The notes beneath the pieces were generated by a model. The model ran no database searches, was not told the DNA's origin, and saw only the letters and a program-made list of their open reading frames with translations. Shown here one piece after another: positions 38,982 through 49,051 of a stretch of DNA of 64,000 nt. The DNA is from Lacinutrix neustonica (GTDB taxonomy: Bacteria > Bacteroidota > Bacteroidia > Flavobacteriales > Flavobacteriaceae). Location: the NCBI RefSeq assembly GCF_026625145.1, contig NZ_CP113088.1:1364001-1428000 (forward strand), in the 5' to 3' direction. Both the position numbers and the translations under genes were made by a program. Positions within the stretch are counted from its first letter, which is position 1. Each line of letters starts with the position of its first letter.

Positions 38982-39630
38982 ATGATTTTTGACAAACACA
39001 TTGCCGAGACAAGCCGCCAAAGTTTTACTTCAGGTAAACGCTATTAAGTTAAAACCTCAAGACCCATTTACCTGGGCTTCAGGTTGGAAATCTCCAATTT
39101 ACTGTGACAATCGCATTGTCCTGTCTTTCCCTCCTATTCGAAATTACATACGTGAGGAAATGAGTAAGTTTATTGAGCAACACTATGGGAAACCGGATGT
39201 TATTGCTGGTGTAGCAACAGGTGCTATAGGAATTGGTATGTTAGTCGCAGAGTATATGGGACTGCCGTTTGTATATGTTAGACCCGAAGCTAAAAGTCAT
39301 GGAAGACAAAATCAAATTGAAGGCTTTCCGGAAAGCGGACAAAATGTAGTTGTTATTGAAGACCTCATTAGCACAGGAAAAAGTAGTCTCAATGCTGTTA
39401 GAGCCTTAAAGAAGGCTAATGTCAATGTTAAAGGAATGGTTGCTATCTTTACCTATAGTTTTGATATTGCTAAACAAAATTTTCAAGCTGAGAATATCGA
39501 ATTAAACACTTTAAGTAACTATGAGAATTTACTACTTGAAGCAGTAGAGGCAAATTATATTACTCAAGAACAATTAGAAACTTTAGCAGATTGGAATGCC
39601 AATCCTGCAGAATGGAACCCTAAAATATAG
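38982..39630 (+). CDS. pyrE: orotate phosphoribosyltransferase (frameshifted at 39004-39009)
   Basis: Converts orotate and PRPP to OMP in pyrimidine synthesis. The start MIFDKHIA at 38982 is joined to GQAAKVLLQVNAIKL by replacing GCCGAGACA with GCCGGACA (delete A at 39007), giving 215 residues. DPFTWASGWKSPIYCDNR, GVATGAIGIG and the PRPP loop VVVIEDLISTGKS are intact. Confidence 0.95.
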
Positions 39631-39720
39631 CTTATAGCGACGCTTCATTAATTATGCGTCTAAATGATTATTTTCATCTTGCCTTCAAACACCTCAATAA
39701 CAACCAATACAACACATAGA

Positions 39721-40118
39721 ATGAACTTAGAATCACAAAAAGTAACACTACAAAAATCGGCTCAAGAGACCTTTGATTTTTTAAATACTATTAAAAATTT
39801 CGAAATGTTAATGCCGAGAAAACATTAGTAAATTTGAAGTTATAGATGAAGAAAAATTTCTATTTGCTCTAAAAGGCATGCCGTGAAATCATTCTAAAAA
39901 AGAAAGAAGCTATTCCAACAAGTAAAATTGTTTTAGGAGCAGCTGGAGGCAAAATTGATTTTTCATTGATTGCTAATATTACCGAAATTGATGCAAATAC
40001 TAGTGAAGTTCAATTAAAATTTGAAGGCGAATTTAACGCGATGATGGCTATGATGATTAAAGGCCCAATAAGTAAATTTATTGAAACCTTAGCGACTAAT
40101 ATGAAAACCGCGGTTTAA
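39721..40118 (+). CDS. SRPBCC-fold protein (two frameshifts)
   Basis: A 131-residue START/SRPBCC-like protein after repair. It reads MNLESQKVTLQKSAQETFDFL, NFEMLMPENISKFEVID and LKGMPEIILKKK, then an Ala/Gly-rich strand and a C-terminal amphipathic helix (SKFIETLATNMKTAV). Two CCGG sites, both ATGCCGGAAA in origin, read CCGAGA (39814-39819) and CCGTGA (39881-39886). It follows pyrE on the same strand and ends overlapping birA by 4 bases. It may bind a small hydrophobic ligand. Confidence 0.8.
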
Positions 40119-40847
40119 TAGCGTAACTTGATTTCATTTAAGGTAAATTCTTTAACAATGGTATCCTCTAGTAAAACAATGAGGCTTCCTGTATTAGAAA
40201 TGCCTTGAATAAATCCGAGAAAACAATTCACCTTTAGCATTTTCAAATGTTGAAGGTTTGTTTTTTCTAAAAAGCTGTGATTCATACGCTGCTCTAAGTA
40301 CTTCGGTATTCCCCGCGTCTAAAAGCGTAAAGTAGTGGTTTAAATGTATCAATACTTGTTGAAGTATTTCATCCAAGTCATAGGTTTGTCCGCTAATCTT
40401 TTTTAAAGACGAGGCACGAGGTAGCTGTTCAAATTCAATTTGATTAACATTTAACCCAATCCCAATAATACTGTAAGCGAGGCTGTTTTTTTTAATGACA
40501 TTTTCAATCAAAATACCGCCAACTTTTTTGTCTGCTGACAAAATGTCGTTAGGCCATTTCACAAACAATTTAGGGATATTATAAGCCTTTAATGTACGGG
40601 TTATTGCTAAGGCAACTACAATACTTAGATAGAATTGGTTGTCAAACGTTACTCCGTTAAGATACTTAAACACGCTAAAAGTAAGGTTTTTTGAGGATTT
40701 AGAGTTCCACGCATTACCCATTCTCCCTTTGCCCTTCGTTTGTACTTTAGCCGTGACTACGGTATAATCTTCAAGCGCCTCTGCACTGCTAATCTCTTTC
40801 AAGAACGTGTTTGTAGAATCGATGGCATCAAGTTTGATTATACGCAT
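40115..40847 (-). CDS. birA: biotin--[acetyl-CoA-carboxylase] ligase (frameshifted at 40215-40220)
   Basis: A 243-residue ligase without the DNA-binding domain. It has the substrate-facing IDSTNTFLKE start, GRGRMGN-like KGKGRMGNAW, KWPNDIL (catalytic Lys region), GGILIE and IGLNVNQ. The C-terminal domain begins after EALR. The coding strand reads TTCTCGGATTT where TTCCGGATTT is expected; fixing it adds a C-terminal 29 residues ending at the stop near 40115. It is divergent from rsfS. Confidence 0.93.
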
Positions 40848-40927
40848 ATATAATGGTTATCTTCGTAGTTAAAATAAATTGCAAAAAATCTTATGATTAA
40901 TTTAAAGTATAAAGAACCAAAAAATAA

Positions 40928-40935
40928 TAACTTTG
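40928..40935 (+). promoter_or_regulatory. -7 element of the rsfS-ftsH operon
   Basis: TAACTTTG (TAnnTTTG) lies 19 bases upstream of the rsfS ATG. No good TTTG -33 box was found. Confidence 0.45.
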
Positions 40936-40954
40936 CACAAATTAAATCTTATTA

Positions 40955-41327
40955 ATGGTTAAAGAACAAGCGAACTCAGATATACTAATTACAACAATAA
41001 TTGGTGGCATTGAAGATGTAAAAGGAAAAGATATAAATATTCTAGATTTAAGAGAACTTGAAAATACCGTTTGCGATTACTTCGTTATTTGCGAAGGCAC
41101 CTCAAACACTCAAGTTAATGCTATCGTTAACTCTATCCGAGAAGAAAGTTAGTAAAGAACTAAAAGACAAGCCTTGGCATATTGAAGGCGAAGACAACGC
41201 AGAATGGATTTTAATGGATTATGTTAATGTCGTGGTTCATGTGTTTCAAAAACACATTCGCGAATATTACGACATTGAAAGTCTATGGGGGGATGCAAAA
41301 ACCACAATAATTGAATCAAAATTTTAA
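40955..41327 (+). CDS. rsfS: ribosome silencing factor (frameshifted at 41137-41142)
   Basis: A 123-residue RsfS/DUF143 protein that binds uL14 and blocks subunit joining in slow growth. It shows [47 protein letters not shown] and [10 protein letters not shown]. At 41137-41142 CCGAGA replaces CCGGA. It is followed 9 bases later by ftsH. Confidence 0.94.
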
Positions 41328-41336
41328 ATCCATTTC

Positions 41337-43287
41337 ATGGCAGAAAAAAATAAAAAACAAGAAGCACCTAAGAAACCAAAATTCAATCCATATTGGATTT
41401 CAGGAGGCTTAATATTAGCATTAATATTTTCTCAATTCTTTTTTAATAATAGTCGAGACGACTCTAGTAAAATAAACACTTCTGAGTTTTTTGAATACCT
41501 CGAAAATGGAGATATTCAAAACTTTAAAGTTGTAGGGAATGCTAAAAAAGTAAAAGTTTTTCTTACCAAAGAAGCAAAAGATGAAGCCATTCATAAAAAA
41601 GCAGCAGAGCGTTCGGTTTCTGTATTTGGTGGTTCTGTACCAAACTACTATTACGAATATGGTAGTCAAGAAATTTTTGAAGAAACATTTAAACGTATTA
41701 TAGAGGAAAACGATTTATCGACCCAATACGAATTCGAGACAGAGAGTGGTACTTTTGGAGACCTTTTAATAAATTTCTTACCCTTCATTCTTTTAATCGC
41801 AGTATGGATTTTCATCATGCGTAGAATGTCCGGTGGAGCAGGTGGAGGTGCTGGCGGACAGATTTTTAATATCGGAAAATCTAAAGCTAAGCTCTTTGAT
41901 GAAAACACAAAAGTAAAAACAACGTTTAAAGATGTTGCTGGTCCGGAAGGCGCAAAAGAAGAAATTCAAGAAATTGTAGACTTCCTTAAAAATCCTGAAA
42001 AATACACCTCATTAGGTGGTAAAATTCCTAAAGGAGCCCTTCTAGTTGGCCCTCCAGGAACAGGAAAAACATTATTAGCAAAAGCCGTTGCAGGAGAAGC
42101 GAAAGTACCTTTCTTCTCACTATCTGGTTCAGATTTTGTTGAAATGTTTGTAGGGGTGGGTGCGTCTCGAGTGAGAGATTTATTTAAACAAGCTAAGGAA
42201 AAATCACCAGCTATTATTTTTATAGATGAAATTGATGCTATAGGTAGAGCGCGTGGTAAAAACGCTATGTCGCGGCAGTAATGACGAACGTGAAAATACC
42301 TTAAACCAACTGTTAACAGAAATGGATGGTTTTGGCACCAATACGAACGTTATTGTTATCGCTGCCACGAATAGAGCCGATATTTTAGACAAAGCGCTTA
42401 TGCGTGCTGGACGTTTTGATAGACAAATTTATGTTGATTTACCAAATTTAACAGAGCGTCGTGCTATTTTTGAAGTGCATTTAAGACCCTTAAAGAAAGC
42501 CGAAGGCTTAGACATAGACTTCCTTTCAAAACAAACTCCTGGGTTTTACGGTGCAGACATCGCTAATTTATGTAACGAAGCTGCTTTAATTGCCGCAAGA
42601 AAGAATAAAAAAGCTGTTGAGAAACAGGACTTTTTAGATGCTGTAGATAGAATTGTTGGCGGATTAGAAAAACGTAGCAACTTATTTTCTGTTGAAGAAA
42701 AGAAAACCATTGCTTACCATGAAGCTGGTCATGCTACCGTAAGCTGGTTCTTAGAACACGCAGACCCATTAGTAAAGGTAACTATTGTTCCTAGGGGTCG
42801 TTCTCTGGGTGCCGCTTGGTATTTACCTCAAGAAGCTTACATTACCCGAACAAGTAAGTTTTTAGATGAAATTTGTGTGACCATGGGTGGTCGTGCTGCA
42901 GAAAAAATTATTTTCGATGAGATTTCAACAGGTGCTTTAAGTGATTTAGAAAATGTAACTAAAAAGGCTAAAGCAATGATCATGATTTATGGCTTGAATG
43001 AAAAAGTTGGAAACATTACTTTTTATGATCCAGCTGGTGAAAATGGTTTTGTAAAACCTTACAGTGAAAAAACAGCAGAACTTATTGATGGTGAAATTAA
43101 AAACATTGTAGAAACACAATACCTTCGTGCGGTTAATCTCTTAAAATCTAAAAGAGACGTCTTAGATAAATTAGCTGAAAGACTAATAGAACGTGAGGTT
43201 ATTTTTAAAGACGATCTGGAAGAAATTTTAGGGAAAAGACCTTTTGGTATGCCTGAAAATGAAATCATAAAAGAAGAAGTAAAATAA
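41337..43287 (+). CDS. ftsH: ATP-dependent zinc metalloprotease FtsH (frameshifted at 42270-42276)
   Basis: A membrane AAA+ protease of 649 residues after repair. It has an N-terminal transmembrane helix (about 20-38), a periplasmic loop, a second helix (about 140-160), Walker A GPPGTGKT, Walker [12 protein letters not shown], the SRH region and zinc-binding HEAGH with a distal Asp. At 42270 the sequence reads TCGCGGC where TCCGGC is expected (MSGGNDE). Other CCGG sites in the gene (about 41829 and 41942) are intact. ftsH is normally essential, so the frameshift is almost surely not real. Confidence 0.96.
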
Positions 43288-43397
43288 ACCATTTTCTTTT
43301 ATCAAACTTAAAAATCTCAAAATAACAACCTTTGTTAATTTGAGATTTTTTATATTTGAGAAATACCCAAATTTTTTAGGTCAATAGCAAACATTAC

Positions 43398-44003
43398 ATG
43401 AGCATATTTAGAAACATTTTTCGTTCTAAATCTAATAAGGAGAAAGAAGAAATAAAAAATCAAGATCGAGGAAAGTACATGCCTCAAATAAAACTCCCAA
43501 TAGACGAAAGTTTTACCATTAACTTTAAAGCTAACGGAGGGAAGTTTATATATTGTGAAAACCTTAATGAAATTTACGAAAACATTAATCATATTATAGA
43601 AGAAAATAATTGGGTAGATAAATTAGGCCATTTCTATGATGACAAATTAAAAGCTAAATTTAAAGATGCTAATTTAAAATTAGGATCTCTAAACGAAGCG
43701 ACATATTTTTTTACCACTTGTGAAAATTTGATTGCAAATGATGGTTCTATTTTAATCTCCTCCTTACAAATTGCTGAAAAAAGACTCATAGAATTCCCTA
43801 ATAATTTTATTGTTTTTGCGACCACGAGTCAAATTGTATCAAATATTGGTGAAGGTCTACGTCAAATAAAAAACAAAAACAAAAAAAGAATACCAACTAA
43901 CATTACGACTATTAAACACTTTAAGGATGTCGATGAAAAAGACTTTTTAAGTTATGGCAGTGCTTCAAAAAACTTATATTTGTTGCTCCTTGAAGACTTA
44001 TAA
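43398..44003 (+). CDS. LUD domain protein (LutC/YkgG-like)
   Basis: A 201-residue protein of the LUD (lactate utilisation) superfamily: a basic N-terminal 40 residues, then the fold with ATYFFTTCENLIANDGSILIS (about 97-117), NNFIVFATTSQIVSNIGEGLRQI and the C-terminal SKNLYLLLLEDL. There is no LutA or LutB neighbour. It lies between ftsH and cdsA in an operon of membrane-lipid and quality-control genes, so a role unlike classical LutC is possible. Confidence 0.75.
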   Translation: MSIFRNIFRSKSNKEKEEIKNQDRGKYMPQIKLPIDESFTINFKANGGKFIYCENLNEIYENINHIIEENNWVDKLGHFYDDKLKAKFKDANLKLGSLNEATYFFTTCENLIANDGSILISSLQIAEKRLIEFPNNFIVFATTSQIVSNIGEGLRQIKNKNKKRIPTNITTIKHFKDVDEKDFLSYGSASKNLYLLLLEDL

Positions 44004-44006
44004 TTA

Positions 44007-44828
44007 ATGAAAGAAACAATTACTAGAGCCTTATCTGGTTTACTTTATATTACAATACTCTTAACATCATTGTTAAATGAGCACGCAGCCATTGTTGTGT
44101 TTTTTGTTTTTGGAATTATTTGCCTGGTTGAATTTAACAGGCTAATCCAGCTCAAAAGTTTTGTCCCCTATATTATCTTTACTATCCTTTATTTTATTTT
44201 TGGTTATTGGCAAACCATAATGAAATCTACCGAGGGACTAAGAGAAGCCACTAGCATTTTGCATGTCATCACTATTTTTGTTCAGTTATTATTGATTAAA
44301 GATTTATTTTCCGAAAAAGTGATTCCTTTATTTGAATCGAAACGCTTTATATTAACCACCTTTTATTTATCCAGTGCTTTTGTTTTTTTAATTTTAATCG
44401 CGAATTATAAAAATGAGTTCACACCAAAGTTATTATTGGGTTCATTTATTCTCGTTTGGGTTAACGACACCTTTGCTTACTTAATCGGTAGACAATTTGG
44501 TAAGCAAAAACTGTTTCCGCGTATTTCGCCTAAAAAGACAGTAGAAGGTTTTCTTGGCGGATTATTATTTGCTTGTATTGCAAGCTATTTTATTACTACC
44601 TTTACAGAAACTTTAAGCTTTAATAACTGGCTTATTTTAGCTGTGATTGTTAGTGTGATTGGTACGGTTGGCGATTTAATAGAATCTAAATTTAAGCGCC
44701 AAGCAAATGTTAAAGACAGTGGTGTAATTATGCCTGGTCATGGTGGTATGTTAGACCGTTTTGATAGTATTATTTTTGCGGCGCCGTTTATATATTTATT
44801 TTTAACAATAATTCAATATGTTTCATAA
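44007..44828 (+). CDS. cdsA: phosphatidate cytidylyltransferase
   Basis: A 273-residue integral membrane enzyme making CDP-diacylglycerol. It has about eight hydrophobic segments and the CdsA signature SKFKRQANVKDSGVIMPGHGGMLDRFDS (about 234-261), and VWVNDTFAYLIGRQFGK. It overlaps psd by 11 bases. No frame problem. Confidence 0.95.
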   Translation: MKETITRALSGLLYITILLTSLLNEHAAIVVFFVFGIICLVEFNRLIQLKSFVPYIIFTILYFIFGYWQTIMKSTEGLREATSILHVITIFVQLLLIKDLFSEKVIPLFESKRFILTTFYLSSAFVFLILIANYKNEFTPKLLLGSFILVWVNDTFAYLIGRQFGKQKLFPRISPKKTVEGFLGGLLFACIASYFITTFTETLSFNNWLILAVIVSVIGTVGDLIESKFKRQANVKDSGVIMPGHGGMLDRFDSIIFAAPFIYLFLTIIQYVS

Positions 44829-45468
44829 GGAAGGTCATAAAATCATTGTAATTACTTTTATTGTAGTTATTGCAGCAGTCTTACTTGTCGATCGCTTTGT
44901 AAGCTTATCTTGGCTACAGTATCTTTTGTTCGCAGTATCCGGAATCTTTTTGTACTTAATTCTTCAATTTTTTAGAAATCCAAAACGTAATTTATTTAGC
45001 GGAGACCATGCAGTGGTTTCTCCTGTTGATGGTAAAGTTGTGGTAATTGAAGAGGTTTTTGAAAAAGAATATTTTAAAGACAAACGGTTACAGGTTAGTG
45101 TCTTTATGTCTCCTTTAAATGTTCATGTTACCAGATATCCTATTGCAGGAAAAATCGCATTTAGTAAATACCATCCTGGAAAATATTTAGTGGCTTGGCA
45201 CCCAAAAGCTAGCGAAGAAAATGAACGCACCACAGTCGTTATAGACAGTAAAAGCTATGGTAAAGTGTTATATCGCCAAATCGCTGGCGCCTTAGCAAAA
45301 CGTATTGTTAATTATGCTATAGAAGGTGAAGACGTTACTCAAGGAAGCGATTCCGGATTTATTAAATTTGGATCAAGAGTAGATTTGTTTTTACCTTTGG
45401 ACACCAATATAAAAGTAGAGTTAAATCAAAAAGTTCGTGGTGGTGAAAGTATTATTGCCCAAATGTAA
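44818..45468 (+). CDS. phosphatidylserine decarboxylase family protein
   Basis: A 216-residue, pyruvoyl-type decarboxylase for phosphatidylethanolamine synthesis. It has two N-terminal hydrophobic segments, VSPVDGKVV (about 63-71), SPLNVHVTRYP and the self-cleavage region FIKFGSRVD, where the Gly-Ser bond is processed. It is short-form (archaeal-type/Psd-like), as usual in Bacteroidota. It overlaps cdsA and the acyl-CoA-binding gene by a few bases, so the three are translationally coupled. Confidence 0.92.
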   Translation: MFHKEGHKIIVITFIVVIAAVLLVDRFVSLSWLQYLLFAVSGIFLYLILQFFRNPKRNLFSGDHAVVSPVDGKVVVIEEVFEKEYFKDKRLQVSVFMSPLNVHVTRYPIAGKIAFSKYHPGKYLVAWHPKASEENERTTVVIDSKSYGKVLYRQIAGALAKRIVNYAIEGEDVTQGSDSGFIKFGSRVDLFLPLDTNIKVELNQKVRGGESIIAQM

Positions 45469-45734
45469 TGACTTCTAAAAAAATAGATATCGCATTTGAA
45501 GAAGCTGTAGAGCGCATAAATGCCCATGCAGAGCCTTTTCCTGCAGATTTTTTACTTCGTTTGTACGCCTATTATAAGAAAGCGACAAACAATTATGAAA
45601 GACCTAGTAGTCGCACACCTATTATAAATGCGTTTAAAACTAATGCCCTTTTTCAAATACAAAAAATATCTGAGGATGAAGCCAAACAATCTTATATCGA
45701 TTTGGTAAATAATTATTTTTTATATCGTAAATAG
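45468..45734 (+). CDS. acyl-CoA-binding protein
   Basis: An 88-residue ACBP-fold protein with FEEAVERINAHAEPFPADFLLRLYAYYKKAT; the YAYYKKA helix contacts the CoA phosphates, and the distal helices are present. It carries long-chain acyl-CoA in the cytoplasm. It follows psd with an overlap of 1 base. ACBP is chiefly eukaryotic but known in several Bacteroidota, and its place in the cdsA-psd operon fits a lipid-supply role. Confidence 0.88.
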   Translation: MTSKKIDIAFEEAVERINAHAEPFPADFLLRLYAYYKKATNNYERPSSRTPIINAFKTNALFQIQKISEDEAKQSYIDLVNNYFLYRK

Positions 45735-45768
45735 TTAGTCTATCAAGCTATAAAAATAGACAAGACCA

Positions 45769-47433
45769 CTAATCAATCACAAATTCTAAAACCCTACCTG
45801 TTGCACCGTTAGGAAAACTAATGCCCAATAATGCCGAAATCGTGGGCGCAACATCTGTGATCTCCGTATTTAAAAAGGTGCTCCCTTTTTTAATACCTTT
45901 ACCATAAAACAATAAGGGCACGTGAGTATCATTATTTAATCGAGAACCATGTGTAGATCCCGTTTTTGGATAACTTATCACCCCTGGGTCGTTAACAAAG
46001 AGTACATCGCCGGAGCGCTTTTGATGATACCCATTTTGCAATAATGCTTCAATACCTTTCGTGAAATTGGACCTTTGCATGGTCTCAGCTGAATATACTT
46101 TGTCTATCGTTTTATAATTAATCAACTCCTTCACTAAAGCGTTTTGTACTTCATCGAGTTCTAGATTTAAAGAATCAAGTTTTTCTTTGTTTAAAAACAG
46201 TTGATTATTGCTTATGTTTTCAATTAAATCGGGCACCTTAAATTGTTCTAATATGAAAGCATTTAGCTCACTCCTAAACGCTCTCCCATCGAAATAACCT
46301 GATGGTATTTTAACACTCTGCAAATAGGATGGAACATCAATTGCTCCATGATCGGACGTTAAAAAAACAGTGTATTCCCCCACTCCCACCTTAGTATCTA
46401 AGGCCTTAAATAAACGCGCTAAATCCTGATCTAATCGTAAATAAGTGTCTTGAACTTCTTTAGAGTTTACTCCAAAATTATGGCCGATATAATCTGTACT
46501 GGAAAAACTTACTGTTAACACATCTGTAATGTCATCTTGCCCTAGATACTCGCCATCCAGCGCTGCAATGGCAAAATCGGCAACCAAACTATTCCCATAA
46601 GGCGTCGCTTTGATAATATCGAAACCGCCGTTATCCGCCTTCAAGTTCTCTAAGTCATAAGGGAACGTCGCTGTGTCTTTTCCTTTAAAACCCGCCTCAA
46701 AGCTATTTAAATCACTACCACTCTCTGCATAACTATCAATAGCATACAACGTATTCCATACTTTCAAATAACTTTCCGCAACATTAGAACTATTAAAGTC
46801 CTGAACCCATTGTGGCAAGGCATTCATATAATAGCTACTAGTAATAAAGTGACCTTCATCCCTTCCTCTAAACCAAAACGCTCCATTCGCTGCATGTCCA
46901 GCTGGCAAAATGGCGCCACGATCTTTAATAGAAATACCAATAGTTTTACCTTTAAACTGTGTGAACAACCTATTCTCATCTCCAAATGTTGTGTTTTTCA
47001 TGCGGTGCGGAGACATACGCTCGTATTCCGTTTCACTCCCAATGGCCCTAACCATAGGATCTCCTACACAATACACCATCTCTTTTTCAAACTTATCGTA
47101 CCAATCATTAGCAATGACTCCATGATTTTTGGGTGAGGTGCCTGTAAAAATGGATGCATGGCCTGGACCTGTATAGGTTGGAACATAATTATAATGATTG
47201 TTTTTACAACTAAAACCTTCATCGACCAAGCGTTTAAAACCATCGGCTCCATATTTTTCATAAAATCGAGTGAGATAATCATAGCGCATTTGATCTACAA
47301 CGATAGCAACCACTAACTTCGGTCCGGTCGAAATAGACGCCTCGACTTCTACTGTTGGTTCTGTAGTCATGTTATTTTGTGCTTTACAATTAAAAAGTAA
47401 TACCGTTAAAAATATGGGCAATAGAAATCTCAT
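45769..47433 (-). CDS. PafA-type alkaline phosphatase family protein
   Basis: A 554-residue periplasmic phosphatase/phosphodiesterase of the alkaline phosphatase superfamily, with an N-terminal signal peptide and an early Cys (lipoprotein likely). The nucleophile Thr is in YVPTYTGPGHASIF (about residue 100). The PafA Lys/Arg substrate motif is in SIKDRGAILPAGH (about 160-172). Zinc ligands are visible in VDQMRYDY, STDYIGH and TSDHGA. It resembles the calcium/phosphate-insensitive PafA of Flavobacterium. Confidence 0.92.
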   Translation of the reverse strand: MRFLLPIFLTVLLFNCKAQNNMTTEPTVEVEASISTGPKLVVAIVVDQMRYDYLTRFYEKYGADGFKRLVDEGFSCKNNHYNYVPTYTGPGHASIFTGTSPKNHGVIANDWYDKFEKEMVYCVGDPMVRAIGSETEYERMSPHRMKNTTFGDENRLFTQFKGKTIGISIKDRGAILPAGHAANGAFWFRGRDEGHFITSSYYMNALPQWVQDFNSSNVAESYLKVWNTLYAIDSYAESGSDLNSFEAGFKGKDTATFPYDLENLKADNGGFDIIKATPYGNSLVADFAIAALDGEYLGQDDITDVLTVSFSSTDYIGHNFGVNSKEVQDTYLRLDQDLARLFKALDTKVGVGEYTVFLTSDHGAIDVPSYLQSVKIPSGYFDGRAFRSELNAFILEQFKVPDLIENISNNQLFLNKEKLDSLNLELDEVQNALVKELINYKTIDKVYSAETMQRSNFTKGIEALLQNGYHQKRSGDVLFVNDPGVISYPKTGSTHGSRLNNDTHVPLLFYGKGIKKGSTFLNTEITDVAPTISALLGISFPNGATGRVLEFVID

Positions 47434-47545
47434 TCATCTGTGCTTTTGGAATCCTTGCCAAAAATACGTTATTTTAAGAATCTTAATTTAAATTTATCAT
47501 TAAATACGTGTCATATTTTTATACTTTAGCGTAATAAAATTACCT

Positions 47546-48283
47546 ATGCAGTACCTTCATAATATTGGCACATACTTTTTAATGGTTATTGAGATGTTCC
47601 GCAAACCAACAAAATGGTCCGTTATGAGACATCTTATTCTAAAGGATATTGATGATCTTATTATTGGCTCGTTAGGCATTGTGGCTTTTATTTCTTTTTT
47701 CGTAGGCGGTGTCGTGACCATACAAACGGCTTTAAATATTGACAACCCATTAATTCCAAAGGAACTGGTGGGTTTTGCAACAAGACAATCGATTCTGCTT
47801 GAATTCGCACCTACTTTTATGTCTATTATTATGGCTGGAAAAGTAGGCTCGTTTATTACTTCTAGCATTGGTACCATGCGGGTTACAGAGCAAATTGATG
47901 CGCTAGAAGTTATGGGCATTAACTCTATTAATTATCTTGTTTTTCCTAAATTTATTGCCATGGCTTTTTATCCGTTTGTGATTTCTATAGCCATGTTCTT
48001 AGGAATTCTTGGAGGTTTAGCCGCTTGTGTTTTTGGGGGCTACTCATCTGCAGACAGCTTTATTACAGGCTTACAGCAGGATTTTGAACCCTTTCATATT
48101 GCTTATGCGTTTATAAAAACCTTTTTGTTCGCTTTTGTTCTAGCGACAGTTCCATCCTATCATGGTTACTTTATGAAAGGTGGTGCTCTAGAAGTAGGAG
48201 AAGCCAGTACCACCTCTTTCGTCCGGACCAGTGTTACCATTATTTTATTAAACTATTTAGCAACTCAACTCCTTTTAAGCTAA
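47546..48283 (+). CDS. mlaE: MlaE family ABC transporter permease
   Basis: A 245-residue permease of the Mla phospholipid transport system. It has five or six hydrophobic segments and the MlaE pattern GIVAFISFFVGGVVTIQ, EFAPTFMSIIMAGKVGSFITSSIGTMRVTEQIDALEVMGI and the C-terminal EVGEASTTSFV. It moves lipid between the inner and outer membranes. It overlaps the ATPase gene by a base (TAATG). Confidence 0.92.
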   Translation: MQYLHNIGTYFLMVIEMFRKPTKWSVMRHLILKDIDDLIIGSLGIVAFISFFVGGVVTIQTALNIDNPLIPKELVGFATRQSILLEFAPTFMSIIMAGKVGSFITSSIGTMRVTEQIDALEVMGINSINYLVFPKFIAMAFYPFVISIAMFLGILGGLAACVFGGYSSADSFITGLQQDFEPFHIAYAFIKTFLFAFVLATVPSYHGYFMKGGALEVGEASTTSFVRTSVTIILLNYLATQLLLS

Positions 48284-49049
48284 TGATAGAAGTTAAAGAT
48301 TTACATAAGTCATTTGGTGATGCTCATATTTTAAAAGGTATTAGCACCACGTTCGACAAAGGCAAGACGAATTTAATCATTGGCCAAAGTGGCTCGGTAA
48401 AACTGTTTTTTTAAAATGCCTTTTAGGTCTGTTTGATTACGAACAAGGGAGCATTGAATACGATGGCGAAATTTTCGCTAATCTCTCTGAAGACAAAAAA
48501 CGAGACATGCGGGCAAAAATAGGTATGGTATTTCAAGGCAGTGCGCTTTTTGACTCTTTGACCATTGAAGAAAACGTGATGTTTCCTTTACGCATGTTTA
48601 CTAAAATGAAACGCAATGAAATGCGGGAACGTGCAGATGTGGTACTCAAACGCGTTAATTTAGATGATGCTCATAAAAAGATGCCAAGTGAAGCTTACGG
48701 AGGGATGCAAAAACGGGTCGCTATAGCTCGAGCCATTGTAAATAATCCTAAGTATTTATTTTGCGACGAACCTAACTACGGCTTAGACCCCAAAACCGCC
48801 ATCGTAATTGATAATTTAATTAAAGAAATTACTGAAGAGTACGACATCACCACAGTTATCAATACCCATGATATGAACTCTGTTATGGAAATTGGCGAAA
48901 AAATTGTGTTCTTAAAAGATGGACTTAAAGCCTGGGAAGGCACCGGACATACCATCTTTAAAACAGATAATGAAATTGTAACCGATTTCGTATACTCATC
49001 CAACTTATTTAAAAAAGTGCGCCAAATGTATTTGGAGGAGAATGGTTGA
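48283..49049 (+). CDS. mlaF: MlaF-type ABC transporter ATP-binding protein (frameshifted at 48394-48398)
   Basis: A 255-residue ATPase after repair. Walker A is GQSGSGKT, broken in the sequence because TCGGTAAA stands for TCCGGTAAA. Walker B is LFCDEPNYGLDP, the signature is AYGGMQKRVAIARA (degenerate LSGGQ), and the H loop is INTHDM. It is paired with the MlaE permease. The MCE subunit is not present downstream within the window. Confidence 0.93.
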
Positions 49050-49051
49050 TT

